Assembly (NCBI GenBank): GCA_947095585.1
Contig: OX352763.1
Coordinates: 68,585,024-68,649,023, forward strand
DNA: 64,000 bases
Direction of reading: 5' to 3'
DNA from: Nephrocerus scutellatus
Lineage: Eukaryota; Arthropoda; Insecta; Diptera; Pipunculidae
Part shown: piece after piece, positions 11,491 through 22,792 of the stretch
How the letters are laid out: the number at the start of each line of letters is the position of its first letter
Position numbering within the stretch: position 1 is the stretch's first letter
Translations under genes and position numbers: made by a program
The notes under the pieces: model-generated
Told to the model about the DNA's origin: nothing
The model's database searches: none
The model's input: only the letters and a program-made list of their open reading frames with translations

Positions 11491-11620
11491 GTGTCTTATG
11501 TCTTAGTTATTAAGTTGAATATTAGCTTGTAACAATATCTTATGTCTTAGCTTTAAGTTAATGATGTTAGTTTTAAGATAATGCTATTAGCTTGTAATAA
11601 GCCGAATAAATGGGGGCGAT

Positions 11621-12380
11621 CTGCCCCCACCAAAATTAAAAGACTCAAGGCACATAGTGCAACCGCCTCTAGTCACTCCACCATTACATCTCAGGGGTCC
11701 TTCAGTGACGTCCTAAAAGACATGATCGTTTTCGCGGTAATTGATCGTAGCGACATAGACGGATCCATCTCTCCCGATCGGTGGCAACAAATTTATGTCA
11801 AACTTTCAGGCAGTTTCGTGAGCTTTATGAGGGGTCGCACAAGACCTCCCCCTACGACATACGATGGCGGTTGGCATCAAGGCCGTATAAAGCTAATAGC
11901 GTGCAAAGATTTGAGATCTTGTGATCTCTTTAAACTGGCTATTGGCAGTCTTTTTGCCGACCAAGAGCGCGGACTTGGATTCCCATCGAACCTTCCACTG
12001 CTGATGAAATACTCGAAGTCTTACGGCTAAGCAATCCTTCCCTTCCGACGTACGACTGGAAGGTCGCTAAGATAGAGGAGCGTAGGGGCTACCACAGATC
12101 CTCGATAGTTGTGATCAACCAGGAATCCCTTGCTTCCCTGGCAAGGACCAAAGGCATGATTCAGATTGGATGGAGCCACATCACAGTTCGGGTCTATAAA
12201 AAGGATGAGTTAGAAGCTGGTAAACCACCCACTCATCCCTCGGACTCGGAGTTTCAAGTTCCTGAACCGGGAACATCCGTCACCTTCCCTACGATGGATG
12301 GCGTTGTTCCCCAAGCTTCGGCTACCCTGTCACAGTCTTCTGTCTCCATGATAGTTGACGATGTTCCCAAATCTTCGGCC
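11621..12380 (+). pseudogene. LOA ORF1 middle region, first duplicated copy
   Basis: Frame 11581-12030 reads LINE-J 3' UTR first and then LOA ORF1 from about 11621 (KIKRLKAHSATASSHST...). The DUF4780-like domain of LOA-family ORF1 proteins follows (AVIDRSDIDGSISPDRWQQI, IKLIACKDLRSCDLFKLAIG), then, after a frameshift near 12010, the piece 12111-12380 (GWSHITVRVYKKDELEAGKP). It is cut at 12380 by the duplication junction. The equivalent at 14855-15607 is the one continuous with LOA ORF2. Confidence 0.65.
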
Positions 12381-12385
12381 TGCAC

Positions 12386-14845
12386 TGTACTGTATCAGAT
12401 GATAAATCCTTTTTCACTGCTTCGTATCCCAACTCGACCAAGGAATGTCTCTTTGTAGATCGGCTTACAGACTCTAGCCTAAGCCAAGTTAGTGGCGTCC
12501 CTAATTATATGGGAAGGCAATTAGATCTTATTTTCACAACCGATCCCATTAATTCCTCCGTCTCACTTGGTCCTCTAACTCTACCGACTATTGATAATTT
12601 CCACCCCCCCTCTTCTTCTTTCTTTTTTTCATAACTCTCCACTACAGTCCCCTCCTTCTAAAGTTCTCTCTTCTTACGACTTTCAAAATGCTAATTTTCG
12701 CAAAATCAATGACTACATTAGCAGGTATTCTTTTGAGTTTCACAATCTATCTTTAAATGATGCCATCTCCATTTTTTACAGAGAATTGCTTAATTCGATC
12801 TCTCTTTATGTCCCCTTCTCGCGCCGTAAAACCTCATCTACATCTCCTCCATGGTATAATCGAAGACAAGAGAAACAAGTTATGGGCAACGAACCTTCGT
12901 ACCTATTCTCTTTCCGACTATTCCAACTACCACGGTACTTACTTGCAATTCACCCAGCTTTATAACTTTCTCTACCAGTGCTATCTTAATAAAGCTCAAG
13001 ACAATCTCATAAACGACCCTAAGTCCTTTTTTCAATTCGTTAACTATAAAAGGAAGTCCGATGGCTACCCTCCGTCACTCTCATATGAACACATCATCAA
13101 CCGATCCACATACCATTGCCAACTTTTTTGCTACCTTCTTCAAACAATCTTTCGCTGTCAACCTCTTCATACCAGGCACCTCATATTTCAATTACTTACA
13201 TAACTTCTCCAATGGCCCCTTTCTCTCTCAATCGAAATTAAATTACAAAACCTTAATGATGAATTCTCACCCGGCCCAGATGGCCTTCCCGTCTTTATTT
13301 TTCTTAAAAGATGTTCCTCCAGTCTCTCCCTCCCCTTTCTAACCTCTTTCAACTATCCCTCTCACAAGGAGAATTTCCTCAAATTTGGAAGACCTCTTTC
13401 ATAACCCTGATACACAAAAAAGAATCAAAGAATGATGTAACTAATTATCGCCCCATTGCTAAACTTCCTCATATACCCAAACTTTTCGAAAGTATTTTAT
13501 ACGAAACCCTAAGCTTTCATTGTTAGTCTCTTATCTCTCCGAGCCAACCTGGCTTTCTCAAAGGTAGATCAACCACCACTAACCTCGTTGAGTTCGTGTC
13601 CTCCGCTCTTACAGCCTTAGAGTACTGCAACGAGGTCGACGTTGTTGCAACTGATTTCAGTAAGGCTTTTGATAAGATATCTCATCAATTAATCCTTTTT
13701 AAATTGTCTACCCTCGGCTTTGAACCTTTACTGTTAAAATGGATATCTTTCTATCTAGAAAACCGTCTTTATAGTGTTCGCTTCAGGTCCGTCATCTCAA
13801 CCACATTTATGGCAACCTCTCGTGTACCACAAGGCAGCCATCTGGGCCCCCTTCTCTTCATTCTTACTATGAATGATCTCGATAGAGTTATCGAAAATTC
13901 CTCCCTCTCTCTCTATCATGACGATACCAAATTCTCTTGTCTCTTTCAACAAGACCTAGACAGTTTTTCAACCTGGTGCCTCAAAAATAACTTAGAGCTC
14001 AATATCACAAAATGTCAAACTATTACCTTATCATGTAAGTGCACCAAACCCCCTCCCAGACATTACCATCTCCACGACCAACCCATTTCCCGCGTGCAAT
14101 CTTTTCATGACCTCGGCATATTGTGCGACTCGGAACTAAATTTCCGTTCTCATATTGATGGAAACATTAAAGCTAACTCATCACTTGGCTTTATTAAACG
14201 GTGGTTCAAAGAATTTTCCAACCCGTATGTGACTTGATCCCTCTATATCACTTTTGTCCGTCCTCTCCTCGAGTACGCTAGTCAAGCATGGTCCCCCTTT
14301 CATCAAATTCATGTGTCTAGAATCGAGAGCGTCCAACGTCGTTTTCTTCAATTTGCTCTTCGGGGCTTACCTTGGGACAATTACCTTATCCTGCCTCCCC
14401 CTACCAAGATCGCCTAAACCTCATAAACTTAAAAACACTTGAGGAACGCAGAGACACTGCTGGCATTCTTTTCATACATCGTCTTCTCCTAGGCTCCATC
14501 GACTGCGCGTCTTTATATAACTCGATTTTTTTTAACACTAACCCCCGTAATCTACGTTGCCCACTTCTCTTCTATCTACCAACACACCGCATCATGTACG
14601 TCTCCAACGAACCTATTTCCCGTATGCTGCGAAAGGTTAACTTAAACGTCAGTGTTTTCGATTTCAACTGCAGCACTCCCTGCCTTAAACTTGATCTCCT
14701 TCACCCCCTATCTTTAAATGTCTTATGTCTTAGTTATAAAGTTGAATATTAGCTTGTAACAATATCTTATGTCTTAGCTTTAAGTTAATGATGTTAGTTT
14801 TAAGATAATGCTATTAGCTTGTAATAAGCCGAATAAATGGGGGTG
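12386..14845 (+). pseudogene. LINE-J copy 2: 3' half of ORF2 and 3' UTR
   Basis: This copy starts in mid-endonuclease at the duplication junction and contains the linker, RT and 3' UTR. Motif A is VVATDFSKAFDKISH (13640-13685), motif B is RVPQGSHLGPLLFI, and motif C is LYHDDTKF (about 13910-13930), so the first Ala of YADD is changed to His, where copy 1 has Pro. Stops and frameshifts occur near 13203, 13342 and 13526, and a short in-frame loss follows motif C compared with copy 1. It ends with the same AATAAATGGGGG 3' end before LOA ORF1. Confidence 0.75.
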
Positions 14846-14854
14846 ATATGCCCC

Positions 14855-15786
14855 CACCAAAATTAAAAGACTCAAGGCACATAGTGCAACCGCCTCTAGT
14901 CACTCCACCATTACATCTCAGGGGTCCTTCAGTGACGTCCTAAAAGACATGATCGTTGTCGCGGTGATTGATCGTAGCGACATAGACGGATCCACCTCTC
15001 CTGATCGGTGGCACCAAATTGATGTCAAACTTTCAGGCAGTTTCGCGAGCTTTATGAAGGGTCGCACAGGACCTCCCCTACCACATACGATGGCGATTGG
15101 CATCAAGGCCGGATAAAGCTAATAGCGTGCAAAGATTTGAGATCTTGTGATCTCTTTAAACTGGCTATTGGCAGTCTTTTTGCCGACCAAGAGCGCGGAC
15201 TTGGATTCCCATCGAACCTTCCACTGCTGATGAAATACTCGAAGTCTTACGGCTAAGCAATCCTTCCCTTCGGACGTACGACTGGAAGGTCGCTAAGATA
15301 GAGAAGCGTAGGGGCTACCACAGATCCGCGATAGTTGTGATCAACCAGAAATCCCTTGCTCCCCTGGCAAGGACCAAAGGCGTAATTCAGTTTGGATGGA
15401 GCCACATCACACTTCGGGTCTATAAGAAGGATGAGTTAGAAGCTGGTAAACCACCCACTCATCCCTCGGACTCGGAGTTTCAAGTTCCTGAACCGGGAAC
15501 ATCCGTCACCTTCCCTACGATGGATGACGTTGTTCCCCAAGCTTCGGCTACTCTGTCACAGTCTTCTGTCTCCATGATAGTTGACGATGTTCCCAAATCT
15601 TCAGCCAATTCATCGCAGTCTTCCGTCTCCATGGCTGACACTCTGTTGGACTTGGAGTGGGAGGACCTTCTATTCAGGGAATCTACCAATGAGACGATCT
15701 TCTCAACTCGCCTTCGGAGGGGGATGAGCTGGAAAACTCTTTCTCTGCCCAAGAGTAGCAATAATGCTGCGGGTGGTACAAATTAA
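14855..15786 (+). pseudogene. LOA-type LINE ORF1, C-terminal half
   Basis: This is the second copy of the DUF4780-like region: the first part (about 14855-15250) is frame-broken, and 15337-15786 is open (INQKSLAPLARTKGVIQFGW, RVYKKDELEAGKPPTHPSDS). It ends in a tail with direct Ser/Gln-rich repeats (ASATLSQSSVSM, SSANSSQSSVSMA). The frame ends at 15786 and overlaps the start of the endonuclease frame at 15764, the usual ORF1/ORF2 overlap in this group. Likely role: RNA-binding partner of ORF2. Confidence 0.65.
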
Positions 15787-18700
15787 TCACCAGCACTCCA
15801 AAAAGGCTTCGGCCTCCCTTCAACTCCGTATTTGTAAAGACGGAGAATATATAGTCCTGATACAAGAGCATTGGGTTGTTAAAAATCGCGTTTGTGGACT
15901 CAGGACTCCTAATTACTATCCACTATATGTGGCAGACAAAGGTAAACCAAGATCCTGCATATTAGTGAAAAATAGTCTCAATGTATTCTTATTCCCTAAT
16001 TTTAGCGACCGTGATACCACCGCGGTGAAGCTGGAGACTGCCAAGTGTGCATATTTGAGATGGCATCGGCATATCTGGCTCACGACAGCGCGTAATCTCT
16101 ATCAGGTGTTAATCTGGAAAGATAAGTCGAGGAAGCGAAATCCAAGAAAACCAGCTTAAAAATTGGATGTGACGCTAACGCGCATAGTTCGGTATGGGGC
16201 AGTACTGACATAAACGATAGAGGTGAGATACTTTTTGATTATATTTTAAGTACTAACCTGGTTGTTTTCAATATAGTTGATGAACCAACGTTCATTACCA
16301 AAAATAGGCAAGAGGTCCTAGACATCACCCTTGTCTCCGACTCAATTCACTACAAAATTCTAAACTGGAAGGTTTCGGCTGAGCACTGTTTCTCAGATCA
16401 CCGGTACATTCAGTTTAGTCTGGACGATGAACCCCCTTGCCAATCAGTATTCAGAAATTATCGCAAAACCGATTGTCTCAAGTATAGACATACGTTTAGA
16501 CGTCATCTTAACGATGGGACTAGTTATTCTCCCACTAACTTTTTTTGGCTTGACAATAAGGTCAAGGAACTCTCCTTGGCCTTAAATAGAACAATGTCCG
16601 CTTCCTGTCCTCTTATTCTACCTAGGGGTAAGAGAGACCACACTGGTGGAACTCTGAGCAGGGCCAATTTAGAAAAAGCTGTAGAAAGCTAACCAAATTC
16701 GCCAAGTTCACAGGAACAGAGACCGACTGGGATGCCTACAAAGAATCCCTTAAAGTGTATAAAAAATAATTGAGGAAAGCCAAACGCGCATCCTGGAGAC
16801 TCTTCTGCGGCAGAATGGAAGAGGCTTCGGAAGTTTAAAGGCTCAGGAGAATCCTCTCAACTAATCCAATAATGCCTAGCTGTGTGAAAAAAGCTGATGG
16901 CTCGTGGACTATTCCTAGCGAAGAATCGCTAAATCTGCTTCTAGATACCCATTTCCCAAATAGCTCTCATACTACCGACAACACTGATCTAAATAGATCA
17001 ATTAGGTATAATACCATCTCTCGAGATAAAATTGATAAGGACAAATTGCTTTGGGCACTACATAGCTTTAAACCATATAAATCTGCAGGACCAGACGGCA
17101 TAATTCCAGCCGAACTGCAAAGGACTTCGGACATTATCCTTCCTTTGCTTGAGACAATTTTCAAAAGTCTATATTCCAGTCAGAGAAGTGAAAGTGGTCT
17201 TCATTCCAAAAGCAGGTAAATGTTCCCACGTCAGTCCAAAATACCTCAGACCCATAAGCCTTTCGTCATTCCTTTTAAAAACATTAGAAAGACTGATCGA
17301 AATCCACCTTTGTACTTGTATTGACACAAGACTTCTGTCCGTCGACAAACACGCGTACTGCAAGGGCAAATCTGTAGTAACAGCTCTGCATACGCTAGTA
17401 CGTTCAATTGAAAACTCCCTTCATAACAAGGAATACTCAATGGTGGTTTTCCTGGGCATCAAATCATCTGCGATCATGGATGCGCTTTCGACTTTGGGGG
17501 TGAACGACTCCCAGGGTGAACAGATTGATCTTCTAATCACAAGTAGGATCATAAATTTAAGACTTGGTTTGTCGTCTGCCAAAAGATTTGTCAGTAGAGG
17601 CACCCCGCAAGGAGGTGTCCTGTCCCCACTTCTTTGGAACCTGGCGGTGAATGACCTCTGGTTTGCCTGAGGGGAAGGGCTTCGGAGTAATCGCCTATAC
17701 GGACGACGTTGTCATAGTAGTCTCAGGAAAGCACCCACACACCTTGAAAGAACTTCTGCAGAATGCTCTAAATAAGCTAAAAAAAACTGGGCAGATCATT
17801 GTAGTCTAAGGATAAGCCCCCAAAAAACCGAACTTGTCCTCTTTACGAGGAAGTACAAAATCCCACTCGTCAACCCTCCGTCCATCAAGGGGACAAGCTT
17901 GACTTTCTGCGATAAGGCCTAATATCTTGGTCTTATTCTGGATAGGAAGCTGAGCTGGAAACCCAACATACAAGAAAGAGTCCGTGAAGCAAAAAAGCCA
18001 TGGGAAGTAAATTGGGTCTTCAACCGCATATCACTCATTGGCTATACACAGCAGTAGTCAGACCTATTCTACTATACTTTGTGGCTGTTTGGTGGACTGC
18101 ATTAGATAAAGCGATCAATCGCGACAAACTAAGCGGAGTCCAAAGATCAACTTGTCTTTGTGTGAGCGGAGCGCTTCGTACAACTCCCTCTGCTGCACTG
18201 GACATTCTGCTCAACCTTGCTCCATTCGACATCTTTGGAAGACAACTGGCTGCAAGCGCGGCCACTCGCCTTAGAGCAATCTCTCAGTGGACCGTGAATG
18301 ATTTTGGCCGCTCTTCTATCCTGAATTCAGTCAGAAATCCACTTGTCAACTTAGATTTTATCATTCCGCAGCTCCACTTTAACAAAAACTTCCAGGTCCC
18401 CATCCCCTCCAGGTCTTCTTGGGAGGAAGGTATCTACTTGGAAAATGAAGGAATTCACTTCTTTACAGACGGGTCGAAAACTGATGAAGGGTTGGCGGAG
18501 GTGTCTTTTCAAAAATACTAAATCTAAGTTACTCTTTCCGTCTTCCTGATCACTGTAGTGTTTCCCAAGCTGAAATCATGGCTATTAAGGAAGCCTTGTC
18601 TTGGCTGAAGAGTAATGTCATATCTGTTAAGGATATCCACATTTTCTCGGATAGCCAGGCTGCGCTTAAGTCCATGGAATCAGTCTCCACAGATTCCATT

Positions 18701-19000
18701 CTAGCCCGGAATTGCCGATCGTCTCTTGTGGAGATGGCGGAGCATTTCAACATTCACCTGTTCTGGGTACCGGGGCATAGAGACATTCCTGGTAATTGTA
18801 TGGCTGATGAACTCGCCAAACATGAAACCACACTACCCCTATTGCCTGATTATGGTTCACTAGGCATGACAATCGGTACGTGCAAGCTCACGTTTAAACG
18901 GGATGCTATAGTAAAAACAAATTATAGATGGTCAAAAGGCACAACTTGCATAGCAACGGAGCAGATCTGGCCCAAGTTCCGAAATGCTCCAAGTGTTTGA
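15764..19000 (+). pseudogene. LOA-type LINE ORF2: endonuclease, RT, RNase H
   Basis: Endonuclease 15764-16690: RVVQINHQHSKKASASLQLR, LIQEHWVV, then after a stop near 16158 GCDANAHSSVWGSTDINDRG and FSDHRYI, so the catalytic residues are present. RT 16870-18000: AGPDGIIPAELQ, motif A region MVVFLGIKSSAIMDALSTLG, motif B TPQGGVLSPLLWNL, motif C AYTDDVV (about 17693-17716, in another frame). RNase H 18440-18900: IHFFTDGSKTDEG, AEIMAIKEAL, FSDSQAALKSM and VPGHRDIPGNCMADELAKH. Motif A has Gly where the metal-binding Asp is expected (usually FLDIEGAF), so the RT should be dead. Stops and frameshifts occur near 16158, 17219, 17670, 18521 and 19000. Confidence 0.75.
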
Positions 19001-19372
19001 TCTCTCAAAACAGACTGCACATTAGTGCCAATATAAGTGTCATAACTGGACACTGTCTCATAGGCAACATGCAGAAGGACTAGGAGTCTTTTCCAACGAT
19101 TTCTGCAGAAGCTGCATGGATGAGGAGGAGGAGGAAACCAGTCTCTACTACTTTGTGCCCAGCCCTCTCGAATATGCGGAAGCTCCATCTGGGAGCGTTC
19201 TTTTTCAACGATCTAACACACATTGAAATAGTCTCTTGCGCTTCATACGAAGCTCTAATTGGTTCAACGAGTAGGCGTGGAATTTTCCTAGATCCTTGTG
19301 GTATCACAACGGACCTTCATGGTCTAAGTGCGTCGGTTTTGACTGGCGGCCACTTCAACCTAACCTAACCTA
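19001..19372 (+). other. LOA-type LINE C-terminal and 3' end
   Basis: The sequence after the RNase H contains a degenerate Cys/His-rich tail (18990-19170) and a short 3' UTR ending in CTTCAACCTAACCTAACCTAA. The last 90 bp are repeated at 33961-34051 with the same junction to Pao. The CCTAA repeats probably act as the 3' tail in place of poly(A). Confidence 0.65.
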
Positions 19373-21660
19373 ATGGTATGGTATCTTCGCGTATAACAAC
19401 TAGATCGTCTTTTTTCAGGTTCGGTTGCGCCCTTTGCTATTTTGGACGCTGTTGCAATTCGTGTATATAATCTCTCGACCAACTTTTTCACAACAACTAC
19501 GTCATTTTCTGTATTTGTGCTGTCAATTTCAGTTTATTGTCTGGGATCTATTGAAAAATCGCACTGAACCGTTGAATAATGGGCTCTCCAATAAGGAAAT
19601 GCAATTGCGTTAAAAATTACAAGTCTTTGGGATCTTCTGTCTGCGCGGATAATGGACGAGAGTTCATTACTGCGCTTGTTGAAGCTAGGATTACCACGAA
19701 GGCGCTGCGCGTCAAATTATGCGGGCTGACGATTATTCTTAAATGGTATTTCATGGATTTAACCACGGCTTCACATAACCCTTCTTGGTGTGGCGCCGTT
19801 GGCGTAATGAATCGCCTTTCTTACCATATTTTTGAAGATTCTTCGGCATATCCATTCCAATTCAAGTCCGCAACATTCGTGCCAGTTCTTTCTCTGCGCC
19901 CGTGAAATTTTTCCAAAGTCGCTCCATAAGCGCGTGCATACGCGAATACTTAAATAAAATCCACCGTGGGTTAAATTTCGACCATTTCTAAATGTACTGC
20001 TTTAGTGACCATACAGACAAATACTGCGACATATTTCTTTTCTAAAATCTTGCATCGGCCTCCACGCGCTTTCAACAAAAAAGACCCAGCATAATCACCA
20101 CCAGAAATACGAAAAGGCCGGCAAATGGTAGCTTGCTCATCATTTGCTGCATTGCTTTATGATTTTCTCGCGCACAGATAATATAACGCATATTGTGCGT
20201 GTGAATCGCTCTACGTAAACTCGAAATCCAAAATTTTCGCCGTAGAAATGCTTCCATCTCGCGGTTACCGCCGTGTAAAGTGGCAGCGTGCGCTTCATAT
20301 ATTAATAATTTTGTTAGTGGGTTTACGTCGGGCAAAATAACCGGATTCTTCCGGTCCTTTGTTATCAGTGCTCGATCCAAACGAGATCGAGATGTCAAGT
20401 CGCGGATTCAATTTAAATTTCGCACTCGTCGTATTGATGATTGTGTTGGTTTATTTACGAAACGCTTTAATTTCATTTCCATTGTATATAGCTTGTTCTT
20501 GACGAATCGAAAATTCCAACCCTATTTCCACTTCTGCATTGGTCAGAGGCCTGTTTCAACGAAGCTGCATTCCCTTTTGCCGACTGTTGAAAAGAAAGCG
20601 AAAAATCCATGATGTTAATCTACTTAATGTGCTTGTGCTCGATGCTCGTGATAATATTTAAAATCACGAATAGTTATGTTCAATGATGCTTTAAAAAATT
20701 GTTCAAGCTTAGTATCGTCTTTCCATGTGCCCGATTTTTCTTCCAGCGCGATACTCTCCTCGGTTTTAGTTGATCGTTTTGGCTACGTCTCTGGCCAATA
20801 AAGAGCCTGTCTTAGCAACCATTCCAGAGCGTGCCACCATAATTTGGATGTAGACAATTCTGCAACCGATGTACCACGACTAACTAGATCGGCTGGATTA
20901 TCTGCCGACGGTATATAACGCCAATTGGAGTCTGATGGTAGGCGCTGAATCTTCTGCACCCGATTATTAACAAAGATTTTTAGTTTAGCCAGGCCCTTAA
21001 ATAACCATGCCACCACTACTTGAGAGTCTGACCACAACGTTGTTTTAACGTGCAACAAATTCGAAGTCTGTTTGATAGAGCAACTGAGTTCGCTCAGTAA
21101 TCTTGCTGCGCCATAGTTCCAATCTTGGCACCGTAATGGGTTTCATGGGTGCTACATGCGTTTTTCCTGCGACCAGAATATTTTCGACTCGATCTGCCGA
21201 TTCGTTACGTATGTATAGCATTGCGCCGTATGCTGCTAATGAAGCATCAGCAAACCCGTGCCATCTGCGATAAATGTCGTCCGACAATAAAGCGTCTCAT
21301 CCGATATTCGCCCGCCATATGTCTTGCATCATTATTTTTGCCACGATAACGATTGGGCCAATATAACTATTCGGATCAAAGATCTGCGCAATATGACAAA
21401 GCACTCGTCGCTTTGTTGCTTTTTTTTGCTTCCAGCATTGGCGGCGGCTGAAATTTAAACGTCAGTTCGTTAGTACTAGGCAACCAGCGCAACCATAGCA
21501 CTGTTGTATCGTCAAATTCACCGAGATCAAGCGCATCATTAGTTTGCCCGTACCACTTTATTCGTTTATTTGGCACAACTCCCAATTGATTCGAACGCCA
21601 CTTGCTTAACACAAATCCATACGATTGAAGTAGTGCCATCCATCTCGTGACAAAACCGCT
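19373..21660 (-). mobile_element. Pao-type retrotransposon, RT C-terminus to integrase, copy 1
   Basis: Read on the minus strand from 21660: RT C-terminal part (MALLQSYGFVLSKWRSNQLG, TVLWLRWLPSTNELTFKF), RT/RNase H connection (IYRRWHGFADASLAAYGAML, THVAPMKPITVPRLELWRS), RNase H (TTLWSDSQVVVAWLFKG, RYIPSADNPADLVSRGTS), integrase HHCC zinc finger (20072-20398), integrase core (DYAGSFLLK, AVFVCMVTKAVHLEMV, about 19985-20095) and integrase C-terminus with AHFLIGEPI (about 19570) and DDLVVIREDTIPLG (19373-19415). It is broken by several frameshifts and stops. The upstream half of the RT is missing because a gypsy LTR starts at 21661; the downstream end is cut by the LOA 3' end at 19372. Confidence 0.75.
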
Positions 21661-22128
21661 TGTAAAGTTGCCTTATATTTTGTTAAACCACTTTGTTTTG
21701 TTTTTCCAGATTCGATATCTGATTCGTCAGGCGTGTTGCCGTATCAACGTAAGCCCAAAATCTGGAGCTCTTCTAGGGCGTTAGATTACCGAATTTGTTT
21801 GAGGACTTTAGAAATGAAAACTCAATATTTTTAGTTCAAAGCTAGTCGTGAAAGTGATTTTATTCAGTAAATTTTCTTGTATTTTTATACAAAAATAATT
21901 GATCGATTTTCGACCATACATCGACTCATCCATATTCCTATTTTCCGTAATATCGCTTTATCAGCATAATGTATGTATGTACGTATGTAATATATGACCG
22001 ACCGCGTTAAGTGGGCATTTTTGGGTTCGCTCGCCTGTGCTGCTGCGTTGCCATATTTATTTCCACAAGCGAACGACCTCATTATTTCATTAGAAATTCC
22101 TTGCGCAGCTTACTCAGCTCAATGCATG
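21661..22128 (-). mobile_element. Gypsy A 3' LTR (copy 1), distal part
   Basis: The LTR starts TGTGAGGG (high-coordinate end, at 30842) and ends CTTTACA at 21661. This piece is its downstream part; the rest is at 30554-30842 beyond the BEL insertion. It is homologous to 37767-38681 and 53352-54063. On the low side it abuts Pao RT directly, with CGCT (21657-21660) as one arm of the target site duplication. Total LTR length without BEL is about 750 bp. Confidence 0.8.
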
Positions 22129-22438
22129 TGTTATGGCGAAACGTCATTAAATTAAACATGTAAATCGGAACAATTAAAAGTTGAGTTTCGAGTTCTGGCA
22201 TATCATCGACCGCGCCTAAATTGATGTGCCTATATAGCATCAATTCAACGAAAAAGTATCGTATGGCAATTCAAATTAAGGATGTAAAAGAGCAAATTAC
22301 ATAATTGCTACGAATTAAAAATTAAACATTCATTCTTATCTTTTAAAGTAATAAATTGTAAATAATTGAAATAATTAAAGCGACAATTTAATCCTGAAAA
22401 GCGAATTATAATTAAATTAGTAAAGCGACAATTAAACA
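22129..22438 (+). repeat. BEL 5' LTR
   Basis: It begins TGTTATGGCGAAACG and ends GACAATTAAACA. Compared with the 3' LTR it lacks a block of about 120 bp after TATGGCAATTCA, plus a few small indels. The 310-bp length therefore understates the intact LTR of about 444 bp. Confidence 0.85.
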
Positions 22439-22455
22439 TGGTCCTTCGATTCGGA
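22439..22455 (+). promoter_or_regulatory. Candidate primer binding site of BEL
   Basis: TGGTCCTTCGATTCGGA follows the 5' LTR directly. It starts with TGG, the complement of a tRNA 3' CCA end, as expected for minus-strand priming. I did not identify the primer tRNA. Confidence 0.6.
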
Positions 22456-22555
22456 TTTTGCGAAAAATTCTGCAACTTTGCGATATTGGCACATATTTGT
22501 AAAAATCCATAAGTTTTACAATTAAATTTTGCGAAAACTTTGTAAGTGATTGTGA

Positions 22556-22690
22556 TTACAAATAAATGCGATTGTGACCAACAAATACATGCGAATGTAT
22601 TAACAAATAATTGCGATTGTGATTACAAATAAATGCGAATGTGATTACACATAAATGCGATTATGATGAACAAATAAATGCGGATGTGTG
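22556..22690 (+). repeat. Degenerate repeats of about 20-27 bp in the BEL 5' UTR
   Basis: The phrase ACAAATAAATGCGATTGTGA recurs about six times with variants (ATACATGCGAATGT, ATAATTGCGATTGTG, ATAAATGCGGATGTG). It lies between the 5' LTR and gag, where packaging signals are often found; that role is speculative. Confidence 0.6.
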
Positions 22691-22792
22691 CTGTTCATGC
22701 TATATTGGCGCATATATATTAAAGTTCAAAACTACTGTGTGACTTTCCGAAAATATTTGCACGAACTTGTGAAAGTCTTGTTCATACGACAA

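Larger units (their letters stand above)
4506..11620 (+). mobile_element. Jockey/CR1-type LINE ('LINE-J'), copy 1
   Basis: This non-LTR retrotransposon is inserted within ORF1 of the LOA element. It has a 5' UTR (4506-5100), ORF1 with a PHD-like zinc finger (5101-6527, with a further piece at 7926-8560), ORF2 with APE endonuclease and RT (8580-11490), and a 3' UTR rich in TTAGCTT/TTAAG motifs ending in AATAAATGGGGGCGATCTG CCCCC, a possible terminal hairpin, near 11620. No RNase H is seen. About 1.4 kb of unrelated repeated DNA (6528-7925) interrupts it. The clade is judged from the endonuclease and RT style; Jockey, CR1 and Kiri-like clades cannot be separated by eye. Many stops and frameshifts make it inactive. 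Confidence 0.7.
9075..15607 (+). repeat. Tandem duplication of about 3.3 kb across LINE-J and LOA
   Basis: Unit 1 runs from within the LINE-J endonuclease (about 9075) to LOA ORF1 (12380). Unit 2 runs from 12386 to about 15607. Both contain the same LINE-J RT, the same LINE-J 3' UTR and the same LINE-J/LOA junction (AATAAATGGGGG... CCACCAAAATTAAAAG), so the duplication came after LINE-J inserted. At the internal junction LOA sequence ending CTTCGGCC meets LINE-J sequence CTGTATCAGATGATAAA through a few filler bases. The copies differ by scattered substitutions and small indels. Confidence 0.8.
3554..19372 (+). mobile_element. LOA-type LINE, interrupted and partly duplicated
   Basis: This non-LTR retrotransposon has, in order, a 5' region and ORF1 N-terminus (about 3554-4505), ORF1 middle part (11621-12380, repeated at 14855-15607), ORF1 end and ORF2 with endonuclease, RT and RNase H (15764-19000), and a 3' end made of CCTAACCTAACCTAA-type repeats at 19360-19372. 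A Jockey/CR1-type LINE is inserted in ORF1. The LOA assignment rests on the DUF4780-like ORF1, the APE endonuclease style and the C-terminal RNase H. The 3' end abuts Pao integrase sequence at 19373, so it inserted into a pre-existing Pao element on the other strand. The left boundary is approximate. The copy cannot be active: stops and frameshifts occur in both ORFs, and the catalytic Asp of RT motif A is lost. Confidence 0.7.

Noticed and set aside
22439..22455. Assigning a specific tRNA primer to the BEL binding site
   Set aside because: I could not match the 17 bases to a particular tRNA with confidence from memory.
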